Shown: one piece after another, positions 7,260-13,892 of the stretch
How the letters are laid out: the number at the start of each line of letters is the position of its first letter
Numbering within the stretch: position 1 is the first letter of the stretch
From: Betaproteobacteria bacterium UBA6910
GTDB taxonomy: Bacteria > Pseudomonadota > Gammaproteobacteria > Burkholderiales > UBA6910
Assembly: GCA_002451065.1 (NCBI GenBank)
Contig: DKBC01000137.1
Location: 1 to 23,521, forward strand
DNA: 23,521 nucleotides
Direction: 5' to 3'
Notes under the pieces: model-generated
Databases searched by the model: none
Seen by the model: only the letters and a program-made list of their open reading frames with translations
Told to the model about the DNA's origin: nothing
Translations under genes and position numbers: made by a program

Positions 7260-8423
7260 TTAGCGGCCCGCCGGCGGCAGCCCCCGCAGCCGCTGGTCCA
7301 CGAACGCGAGCAGCTCGGGGCTCAGGTCTTCGGCATCGCGGGCCCGGCGGAACGCTTCCCGCGCTTCCGCGAGGTGCCCCTCCGCCTGGAGCGAGATGCC
7401 GAGACCCATGAGCCAGACCCCCGAGCTGGGCGACAACCGCAATGCGGCCAGGTAACGGGAAATGGCCTCCTCATGGCGGGAGAGCCGCTGCAGAACTGTG
7501 CCAAGAAAGGCCTGGTAATCGGCGCTCCCGGCACCCTGGGCCTCGGCTTGGCCCAGCGTCGCCAAGGCCTCCTCCAAGGAGCCTTGGCTCACCTGAACTC
7601 GGGCGAGTGTCATGGCGAGGCGTGGATCCACTGGGTTCAGTTGCATGCCTTCCCGCAAAACGGATTCAGCCTCGTTGATCTGGCCGGCCTCCACCAGCAG
7701 CGCCGCAAGCGTTTGCCGCACGGTCGTGTGGGTGGGATCGAGGCGCAGGGCGGAGCGCAACCCCTCCTTTGCTTCTTCGATACGCCCCTGCTTCATCAGC
7801 CCCACCGCGCGGCGGAATTCCGCATCCGATTGCTGCCGGGCGGTCGGTTCCTTCATGCGCTTGTCGATGCGGGTCTCGCCCATGGAGTCCTGGGCAGGTC
7901 GCTGGGCGCTCTCCTCCGGGGGGGACGGCGCCGGACCGGAAACGGCCGGTGCGGGCGCGTTCTGCGATGCCGCGGTGTCGGGATGGGTGCCGGGCGCGAG
8001 GCCGGGTTTCGCCTTGGCCACCTTGACGGCCGCAGGTTTGACCGCGGTGGATTCCGCGGGAGACGGGTGCGGAACGGACGGCAGTTCGGAAAGCGTCGGG
8101 CTGGGGTCCTCGACCGCTTCCCGAGTTGCCGGGGAGGCGGACGGCTCCGGGCGAGCCGCGCCGCTGATGGGCGCGGCAACCTGCCTTGGCGCCAACCTGT
8201 CCTGCGGCGTCGGAGCGTCCCGTGCCGATTGCTCCACCCTCGCCGACGGGAGCGTCGCGGCCAGGGCAGCGGCTGCCACCACCAGCAGCGCCACGGCGCC
8301 GGCGATGCCCCACCCGCGACGCCGGGGCGCGGGCACCGCCAGCACGCCGGTGCCGCTGTCTTCGGCTTCCAGGCTGGCGCCCCGCCGCTCCAGGTCCAGC
8401 AGCATCTGGTTGATCACGCTCAT
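7260..8423 (-). CDS. mshN: MSHA biogenesis protein MshN, TPR repeat protein
   Basis: The 387-residue protein starts with MSVINQMLLDLERRG, the characteristic cytoplasmic start of MshN-type proteins. A single membrane helix follows (about 38-58), then a long Pro/Ala-rich low-complexity linker (about 60-185) and, from about residue 200, several tetratricopeptide repeats (for example RRAVGLMKQGRIEEAKEGLRS and the AEAREAFRRARDAE unit). The expected topology is a periplasmic TPR domain held on the inner membrane, helping assemble the pilus secretin or platform. The start ATG overlaps the mshM stop by 4 bases (ATGA). It is the last gene of the msh series and ends 8 bases from the convergent comF-type gene. 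Identification rests on the N-terminus, TPR layout and position. Confidence 0.87.
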   Translation of the reverse strand: MSVINQMLLDLERRGASLEAEDSGTGVLAVPAPRRRGWGIAGAVALLVVAAAALAATLPSARVEQSARDAPTPQDRLAPRQVAAPISGAARPEPSASPATREAVEDPSPTLSELPSVPHPSPAESTAVKPAAVKVAKAKPGLAPGTHPDTAASQNAPAPAVSGPAPSPPEESAQRPAQDSMGETRIDKRMKEPTARQQSDAEFRRAVGLMKQGRIEEAKEGLRSALRLDPTHTTVRQTLAALLVEAGQINEAESVLREGMQLNPVDPRLAMTLARVQVSQGSLEEALATLGQAEAQGAGSADYQAFLGTVLQRLSRHEEAISRYLAALRLSPSSGVWLMGLGISLQAEGHLAEAREAFRRARDAEDLSPELLAFVDQRLRGLPPAGR

Positions 8424-9313
8424 GGCAGCAGAGTCCAGGTGGTGAGCGTCACCACGGCGAGGGCCGTGGTCATGCTGAGCCAGGCCCAGGGCGGCGTCCA
8501 GCGCCGCACCGCGGGCGTGTCCACGGCCGAAGCGCGGACGTGGTTTCGCTTGACCTCCTGCGCGCCCTCGCCGAAGGCCAGCAGCAGCGACTTGTGAGCC
8601 AGGATATTGACCAGGCGCGGGACGCCCCCGCTGTAGCCGCGGATCAGGGACACTGCTTCGCGGCTGAACAGCCGGTCTCCGGAATACCCCGCGACGCGCA
8701 GCCGGTGATTCAGGTAAAGCTCCACCTCCGCGCCCTTGAGATTTCCCAGCCGGAACTCGAAGGTGATGCGCTGGCGCAGCTGGCGCACCGACTGCTGGCG
8801 GAGCCTGGCATCGAGTTCCGGTTGGCCGAACAGCACCACCTGGATCAGTTTGCGTTTCTGGGTCTCCAGATTGGTGAGCAGCCTTAGGGCTTCCAGCGTC
8901 TCCAGGGGCATGGCCTGGGCTTCATCCAGGCAGACTACTACCCGCTTTCCGCGCCGCGCGTAGTCCAGCAGCGCGCGGGTGAGGCACTTGAGCAGACCGT
9001 GGGAATCCAGGTCCCGGGCCACCGGCACCTGCAGCTCGTCGGCCAGCGCCGCCAGCAGCCCTCTCGGGTCCAGGTAGGGATTGGGGATGTATGCGGTGGC
9101 GTAGGATTCTCCAAGACTCCCGATGAATTTCCGGCACAGCAGCGTCTTGCCGCTCCCCACTTCGCCGGTGATCTTCATGAATCCCTCCCCGGTCCGTGCG
9201 GCAACCAGCAGGGTGTTGAGCGCTTCCTGGTAGGTAGAGCACGCGAGGAAAAAACTGGTGTCGGGCGTCAGATTGAAAGGGAACTCGCGAAGTCCGAAGT
9301 GGGCGTGGTACAT
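8420..9313 (-). CDS. mshM: MSHA biogenesis protein MshM, ExeA-like AAA ATPase
   Basis: MshM is a membrane-anchored AAA+ ATPase of the ExeA/GspA type, thought to help insert or assemble the secretin through the cell wall. The 297-residue product begins MYHAHFGLREFPFNLTPD, a typical start for this family. It has a Walker A loop GEVGSGKT at 50-57, a Walker B VVVCLDEAQ with Asp130-Glu131, and a sensor-like LLTNLETQKRKLIQVVLFGQ. A C-terminal membrane helix lies at about 275-295. The ATG at 9313 has a clear GGGAGC ribosome site. A short open frame ends two bases before this ATG. The gene overlaps mshN by 4 bases. Confidence 0.9.
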   Translation of the reverse strand: MYHAHFGLREFPFNLTPDTSFFLACSTYQEALNTLLVAARTGEGFMKITGEVGSGKTLLCRKFIGSLGESYATAYIPNPYLDPRGLLAALADELQVPVARDLDSHGLLKCLTRALLDYARRGKRVVVCLDEAQAMPLETLEALRLLTNLETQKRKLIQVVLFGQPELDARLRQQSVRQLRQRITFEFRLGNLKGAEVELYLNHRLRVAGYSGDRLFSREAVSLIRGYSGGVPRLVNILAHKSLLLAFGEGAQEVKRNHVRASAVDTPAVRRWTPPWAWLSMTTALAVVTLTTWTLLP

Positions 9314-9315
9314 GG

Positions 9316-9384
9316 TTAGCTCCCGGCCTTGTGGTCGCCCCTCCCATCGGGTTGGGCGATTGGATCGTCGTTGCGCTGGCTCAT
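9316..9384 (-). CDS. putative 22-residue small ORF between mshL and mshM
   Basis: An ATG overlaps the mshL stop as ATGA and opens a frame of 22 codons ending in TAA two bases before the mshM ATG. It fills the 67-base mshL-mshM gap almost exactly. A G-rich AGGGAGG lies 12 bases ahead. The peptide is hydrophilic, with no membrane segment and no recognised domain, starting MSQRNDDPIAQPDG. It may be a real small protein, a translational coupler that carries ribosomes from mshL to mshM, or chance. It is in a different frame from mshM, so it is not a simple extension. Confidence 0.3.
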   Translation of the reverse strand: MSQRNDDPIAQPDGRGDHKAGS

Positions 9385-11135
9385 TTCCCGACCGTGCCTC
9401 CCTGCTGTCCAAATCCGGTGATGCGGTCCCTGGACTCGATAATGTCCCGCTCCCAGGCCGCGTCGCTGTGCACCACGGTCGGCTTGAGCAGGATCACCAG
9501 CTCCCGCTTCTCGGAGTTGCGCTTGATCTGCTTGAACAGGGTCCCGACCACGGGCACGTCGCCCGCGACAGGCACCTGGGAATTGTCACCGCTCTGGGAC
9601 TGGCGCATCAGTCCCCCGAGCACCACCACCTGCCCGTCCAGGGCCCGCACTATGGTGTCGGTCTCCTGCACCGAGCTGCGAGGCACCGGGATCTGGAATT
9701 TGCCGCCCGCCCCCGTATCCACCACCTTGTTCACCTGCTGCACGTCGCTCACGCTGGGATGGATGTGGAGGATGATGTTGCTTCCCTCGTCGATGCGCGG
9801 GGTCACGTCCAGAGCGACGCCGGAGAAGAAGGACTGGAATGTCACGGTCGGGCTGGTGATCACCTGGCTAGTACCCGGCGTAAGGGTCCCCACGTTGGTG
9901 CTGCCCCCGGTCACGTTGGTGACAAACAGCTCATCCTGCCCCACCTTGAGCACGGCTTTCTGGTTGTTCAAGGTGGCGACTCGCGGGCTGGAGAGCACGT
10001 GCACCGTTCCCTGGGTTTCCAGGAACGTGAGCAGCGAGGCGAAGCTCGCGTTCTGGAAAGCAAGCCCGAACAGGCCGCCGCCGACGGCGGTGGCGAGGAG
10101 ATTGGTGCCGGGATTGGAAACGATCGAGGGCAAGGTGGCGTTGAAGCCGGTGGCGGTGTCTCCGCTGACGGTACCGCCGGTGAAGATGGGCTGCTCCGCG
10201 TTGGTCGAGAGCCTGGTGCCGGAAGTGATGGTTCCGGTGGAGAGCCCGCTGTTGGGCGTGCGGCTGAAGATTGCCCAATTAACGCCCTGCTCGTAGCCGT
10301 CCTTCAGCTGGACCTCGAGGATTTTCGCTTCCAGGATTACCTGGCGCTCCACCGACAGCTGGGACGCGCGCAGGAACTTGGCCACGTTACGCATGTCCGC
10401 CGGCATGGCGCGCACCACCACGATCCCCGAATGGGGGCTCACCACCACGTTGCGCCCCTCGCCGGTCCCGATGATGGCGGCCAGGGATTTCGCGATCTCG
10501 TCCCAGAAATCGGTGGTGTGGGTGGTTTTGACATCGGCGCTCTCCACCAGCGACTGGCCGCCGAGGGGCGCGCTGGGATCGACGGCGCCGCCAGTGCTGG
10601 ACGCGGTCCCGCCGATGGCGGTGTTGGCGGTGACCCGCAATTCGGAGCGCCCCCGGCGCTGACCGGACAGGTAGTTCACCTGGAACACCCGCGTCTGCAG
10701 GGCAACCGGCTGGATGAATATGCGCGTCCCCTCCGCCCGGTATTCGTAGCCGTACATCTCGCGGATGGCATCCAGGGCTTCCTGCACCGTCACGTCCTTG
10801 AGGTTCACCGAAATGGCTCCCGCGACCTCGGGGTGCACCAGCATGCTATAGCGTGTGCCCGACACAATGCTCATGAATACCTCGGCGGCCGGCGCGTTGT
10901 TCACCACCAGGTCGAAGCGCGGCTCCAGAGGCCTTCCGGAATCCTTGGGCAGATCGATCCTGAGCGGCGGCAACAGGGCGCTGCTCACCGCCTCCGGCTG
11001 TTCCGCCTTGGCGTCCCGCTCTGCCGCGGCGGCAAGCTCGCCATCGATGCGGTCCAGGGTCTCGCGGCTCATGGGCTGCATTCCCTGGCAACCGGCCAGT
11101 GCCAGAAACGCCACCGCGGCCAAAATTTTTCTCAT
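9381..11135 (-). CDS. mshL: MSHA pilus outer-membrane secretin
   Basis: MshL forms the outer-membrane channel through which the pilus leaves the cell. The 584-residue protein has a lipoprotein signal with lipobox LAGC (Cys16), so it is probably lipid-anchored. Next come a short-N/STN-type region around 70-130 (VNLKDVTVQEALDAI) and an N-domain with HSGIVVVRAMPADMRNVAKFL. The C-terminal secretin domain contains VDVTPRI-like and VPVAGDVPVVGTLFK motifs and ends in ELVILLKPTVV. A Gly/Ser/Thr-rich stretch (roughly residues 285-330) lies within the secretin part. The start overlaps the mshK stop by 4 bases. Confidence 0.93.
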   Translation of the reverse strand: MRKILAAVAFLALAGCQGMQPMSRETLDRIDGELAAAAERDAKAEQPEAVSSALLPPLRIDLPKDSGRPLEPRFDLVVNNAPAAEVFMSIVSGTRYSMLVHPEVAGAISVNLKDVTVQEALDAIREMYGYEYRAEGTRIFIQPVALQTRVFQVNYLSGQRRGRSELRVTANTAIGGTASSTGGAVDPSAPLGGQSLVESADVKTTHTTDFWDEIAKSLAAIIGTGEGRNVVVSPHSGIVVVRAMPADMRNVAKFLRASQLSVERQVILEAKILEVQLKDGYEQGVNWAIFSRTPNSGLSTGTITSGTRLSTNAEQPIFTGGTVSGDTATGFNATLPSIVSNPGTNLLATAVGGGLFGLAFQNASFASLLTFLETQGTVHVLSSPRVATLNNQKAVLKVGQDELFVTNVTGGSTNVGTLTPGTSQVITSPTVTFQSFFSGVALDVTPRIDEGSNIILHIHPSVSDVQQVNKVVDTGAGGKFQIPVPRSSVQETDTIVRALDGQVVVLGGLMRQSQSGDNSQVPVAGDVPVVGTLFKQIKRNSEKRELVILLKPTVVHSDAAWERDIIESRDRITGFGQQGGTVGK

Positions 11136-11551
11136 GGTCTATCCTTGGTCTCGGGTCCGTGATTTCCGGCCGCGCCACTCCGTGCGGGGTGCTCCCTCGC
11201 CGCGCGCCGTTCCACTCCCGGGAACAGCCGTAGCCGGCGAATATCCCGCCCTTCCTGCAACTCGACTTCGGTTTCGCCGATCCTCACCAGGGTCGCGCTT
11301 CCATACTTGCCCCCCAGGGGAACGGTCTCGCCGTCGATCACCGCCACGCTGCGCTCCGGCGAAATCAGCACCGATTGCAGCAACGGGCCCGAAGGGGCCG
11401 CAGAGCCGCCCACGGCGGCGAAATCGGGGGGCCGGGTGGGGTCCGCCAGGGATTCCCCGTACCCGGGAGCGGTCCCCAGGGCCAAGACGACCGCCAGCGC
11501 CGCCAAGGCGTGCCGCAATCCCAGCCGAATTTGTCGCCGATGGCAGAGCAT
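11132..11551 (-). CDS. mshK: MSHA biogenesis protein MshK-like, PilP/GspC-type periplasmic protein
   Basis: The 139-residue protein has a basic N-terminus and a hydrophobic segment (about 13-30), which acts as signal peptide or anchor. The diagnostic DPTRPP follows at 37-42. The central domain LQSVLISPERSVAVIDGETVPLGG is a small beta domain like those that connect inner-membrane platform proteins to the secretin in type IV pilus and type II secretion machines. The C-terminal 25 residues are polar and proline-rich without a recognised fold. It starts 4 bases after mshJ and overlaps mshL by 4 bases. The name is by motif and position; sequence conservation in this family is low. Confidence 0.85.
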   Translation of the reverse strand: MLCHRRQIRLGLRHALAALAVVLALGTAPGYGESLADPTRPPDFAAVGGSAAPSGPLLQSVLISPERSVAVIDGETVPLGGKYGSATLVRIGETEVELQEGRDIRRLRLFPGVERRAAREHPARSGAAGNHGPETKDRP

Positions 11552-11555
11552 GCGC

Positions 11556-12215
11556 CTAGATCCTCAACCAGACCCGATCGCTGCCCAGGGTGTAAACGGT
11601 CAGCGTGAGTTGCAGCACCGGGTAACCCTCGGCATTCAGAACCGCGTTGCCCCAGTAAAGGCGCCACGGAAGTCGCTCCAGTTCGCTGACATATCCCAGC
11701 AGGTCCAGGTAGCTTCCGCGCACCACCAGTTCCACTCCATGCTTGTAGATGAGCTGCTCTCGGGCACCGGAGCCGGAGGGCGTCCCCGCCGCGACCGGCG
11801 CCAGGGAGCGCAGCGACACAAGCTGCAAACGGCCGTTTCGCGCCAATAGATCCTCCAGAAGCTTGGGCACCTGCCGCGGCGACACGACCTGGCGCGCCTC
11901 GCCCCGGGCGACATCCTTTTCCAGTGCCGCGAGCTCCCGTTGCAATTCATCCAGGCGCCGGCGAGTCTCGACGTCGGGGTCCCGCGTCCGGCTCGCGGCC
12001 ACGGTCTGCAGGCTTTCCTGAACCGAACGGATCCGTCCCTCCTGCTCCAGCAGCTTCTGCGACAACATCTGCTGCCGCACTGCGAGGGGATCGAGGAAGA
12101 AGGTCGTGAACAGGGCGACGACAACCAGGGAGGTAGCACCGAAAATCATCGCCCGCTCCCGGAGCGCGAGGTCGTTGAAGCGGTCCGCCCAGTGCCGCAA
12201 GCGATTGCCGATCAT
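11556..12215 (-). CDS. mshJ: MSHA biogenesis protein MshJ, PilO-like
   Basis: The 219-residue product has a short cytoplasmic N-terminus, one membrane helix (about 22-41), a long predicted coiled coil (about 44-108, rich in Leu, Glu, Gln and Arg), and a small alpha/beta periplasmic domain ending in QLTLTVYTLGSDRVWLRI. This is the PilO/GspM design, and the position after the PilN-like protein fits MshJ. It would pair with the PilN-like partner to form the inner-membrane alignment complex. The ATG at 12215 overlaps the preceding stop as ATGA. A longer in-frame start upstream lies within the previous gene and was rejected. Confidence 0.85.
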   Translation of the reverse strand: MIGNRLRHWADRFNDLALRERAMIFGATSLVVVALFTTFFLDPLAVRQQMLSQKLLEQEGRIRSVQESLQTVAASRTRDPDVETRRRLDELQRELAALEKDVARGEARQVVSPRQVPKLLEDLLARNGRLQLVSLRSLAPVAAGTPSGSGAREQLIYKHGVELVVRGSYLDLLGYVSELERLPWRLYWGNAVLNAEGYPVLQLTLTVYTLGSDRVWLRI

Positions 12216-12826
12216 CTCGCTCCCCCCGGCCCCTGGGCCTGCAAGCGAAATTCCAGGTAGGGATAGCGGGCGGCGGTCGCACCAGAACTGATTTCCAGGC
12301 TCGAAAACTGCCCACCCTGCAGCACCGGCTCCCGGGTCAGGCGGCCGATATAGGCAGGGATCAGGTCGGCGCTGAGCGCCCGGCCCTTGATACCGATCTC
12401 GTGGTCTGAACCCGAGATGCTGAACCCGGTGAGCCACACGCCGTGCATGGCCTGGCGGGAGAACGCGCGCATGTACTCGGAGAATCCCTGGGAAATCCCG
12501 AATGCGCCGGCGTTAAGAAGCCCCGCCACCTCCCGCCTCCGCTGCACCTGGATCTCCAGTTGCCGGAGTTCTTCCGCGAGCTGCTTGCTGCGCTCCCGGG
12601 TCGGCAGCTCCTGGTTCAGGCGTGACATGCGCATTTCCTCGAACTGGACCCTGTTGTGGGCGTCGTCCAGATCCTGCTCGAGCTTCGCCACCTGGAACCA
12701 CGCGTAGCCGTAGACCCCGATAGACCCGAGAAGGATCAGCGCCACCGCCTCCACCATGGCGCGGGCGGAAAACTCCTTGGGCCGCTTGAGGAAGATGGGG
12801 CTGAAAAGGTTGATCTGCTGGCTCAC
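12212..12826 (-). CDS. mshI2: MSHA biogenesis protein, PilN-like (MshI2)
   Basis: The 204-residue protein starts SQQINLFSP, resembling the INLL/INLY N-terminal motif by which PilN proteins bind PilM-type partners. A membrane helix (about 25-45), a coiled coil (46-100) and a periplasmic domain (GVWLTGFSISGSDHEIGIKG) follow. This is the PilN/GspL-C arrangement. The start is a GTG at 12826 overlapping the mshI stop (GTGA), so synthesis is probably coupled to the PilM-like MshI, its expected partner. The symbol follows the usage for the second MshI-like gene in MSHA loci and is less certain than the structural assignment. Confidence 0.82.
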   Translation of the reverse strand: MSQQINLFSPIFLKRPKEFSARAMVEAVALILLGSIGVYGYAWFQVAKLEQDLDDAHNRVQFEEMRMSRLNQELPTRERSKQLAEELRQLEIQVQRRREVAGLLNAGAFGISQGFSEYMRAFSRQAMHGVWLTGFSISGSDHEIGIKGRALSADLIPAYIGRLTREPVLQGGQFSSLEISSGATAARYPYLEFRLQAQGPGGAR

Positions 12827-13767
12827 AGTTCCTTCACCTCCAGCCGCAGCGCGGCGCCAATAACGTCGAGGAACTGCACCTGCTGCTCGGGATCCGCGAG
12901 CTCGGGCACCTTTCCAAGGTCCAGCACCCGGGACAGGTCCAGCACTTCCACGTTCAGTCCGGCGCGACCCGCCAGGTACTCCGCCAGTTCCCGCGCCGCC
13001 GCCACCGGCGAGAGCAGCAGCGCGCCGATCGCGAGGTAATGAAACTGCCGGTCGAAGTAGTCCAGGGAGCGCTGCAGTTCCAGCCGCACCCGCTCGAAGG
13101 CGCGCACGCGCAGTTCGTCGTCGGCGTCCCGCAGGTCTCCGGCCGTCGTGTCGATGCGGCGGGTGAGGCAGAGTTCCCCGTGGTAGGTAAACGTGAGCAA
13201 TCCGCCCTCCTCGCCGAAGACCAGAAGCGCGGTCGCCTTGCCGCCGCGGTCGAACAAGGACGCGATGTTCCGCTCCGCCATCTCGGGAATGTCGATGACG
13301 CTCACCGGCACCTTCGCGGCCTCGAACAGGGAGATACGGCTCGCAATGGCTTCGTTGCGCGCCGCCACCACGTACATGGGGTGTCCGTGGCTGGCATCGC
13401 TGCGCTCGAAGGGAACGTCGAAGACATCGATCATGGCGTCGTCGACGTGAAAATCGATGAGATCCTTCACCCGCCAGCGGATCGCGCCCTTGAGTTCGTT
13501 TTGCGGCACGTTGGGAGCATCCACCTGCAGCAACTGGTATTCCCGGCTCCCGAGGAGAGTGGTGACGGCATAGCGGTCAAGCCGCGCTTCCTTGCGCAGC
13601 CGGATGAATGCTTCCGAGTCCTGCCACTGCACAGGGTGGAACTCGCAACGCGTGACGATGGGTCTTCCGGTTCCGGCACGCCTCACGTGCGCAAGGTCGA
13701 GGCCATTGCCTCTGAAGCGTACCGCCAACCAGCCAGGTTCGATCCTCGATGCGCCGAAAAATCCCAT
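12823..13767 (-). CDS. mshI: MSHA biogenesis protein MshI, PilM-like actin-fold protein
   Basis: The 314-residue cytoplasmic protein has no membrane helix and carries the PilM-type features GAIRWRVKDLIDFHVDDAMIDVF (near 94-116) and DLRDADDELRVRAFERVRLELQRSLDYFD, which match the actin-like ATPase family that nucleates the pilus platform. It is the first gene of a second block (mshI to mshN) and is preceded by an AT-rich intergenic stretch with promoter-like elements. The ATG at 13767 directly abuts AGAGG with no spacer, an unusually close ribosome site, so initiation may be weak. No better in-frame start was found. It overlaps the PilN-like gene by 4 bases. Confidence 0.88.
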   Translation of the reverse strand: MGFFGASRIEPGWLAVRFRGNGLDLAHVRRAGTGRPIVTRCEFHPVQWQDSEAFIRLRKEARLDRYAVTTLLGSREYQLLQVDAPNVPQNELKGAIRWRVKDLIDFHVDDAMIDVFDVPFERSDASHGHPMYVVAARNEAIASRISLFEAAKVPVSVIDIPEMAERNIASLFDRGGKATALLVFGEEGGLLTFTYHGELCLTRRIDTTAGDLRDADDELRVRAFERVRLELQRSLDYFDRQFHYLAIGALLLSPVAAARELAEYLAGRAGLNVEVLDLSRVLDLGKVPELADPEQQVQFLDVIGAALRLEVKEL

Positions 13768-13798
13768 CCTCTGAGCGATTGTGGATATATGACTTGAA

Positions 13799-13825
13799 GT
13801 TATATCAATAACATATTGTTGTCAA
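13799..13825 (-). promoter_or_regulatory. candidate promoter of the mshI-N block
   Basis: On the minus strand a perfect -35 TTGACA (13820-13825) is followed by TATAAC (13799-13804, five of six matches). The spacer is only 15 bases, shorter than the ideal 17. It sits about 32 bases before the mshI ATG inside a 66-base AT-rich stretch (18 G/C in 13781-13846), a clear contrast with the GC-rich genes around it. The spacer holds an inverted repeat, CAATA/TATTG, at 13806-13818. This suggests that the second pilus block has its own promoter. Confidence 0.5.
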
Positions 13826-13840
13826 ATGATTTTCATTGAC
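13822..13840. promoter_or_regulatory. Fur-box-like palindrome overlapping the mshI -35
   Basis: Compared with the 19-base Fur consensus, this site matches at 12 positions. Its 13-base core, AATGATTTTCATT, differs from the consensus core at two positions, one of them the centre. It overlaps the TTGACA of the mshI promoter, where a bound repressor would block polymerase. The flanks (left three bases, right two) do not match. Seen by eye only, so this remains a candidate for iron control of pilus assembly. Confidence 0.3.
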
Positions 13841-13892
13841 CAAAACCCCGTCGGTCCGGCCCCCTTTCCGCCCGCGCCAACTTCGCCCCCGA

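Noticed and set aside
7255..7271. GCGGG/CCCGC hairpin between comF and mshN as a bidirectional terminator
   Set aside because: The stem is only five pairs with a seven-base loop and there is no T-run on either side.
13799..13840. Mobile-element scar in the AT-rich gap
   Set aside because: No terminal inverted repeats, target duplications or transposase remnants were seen; promoter and regulator elements explain the composition better.
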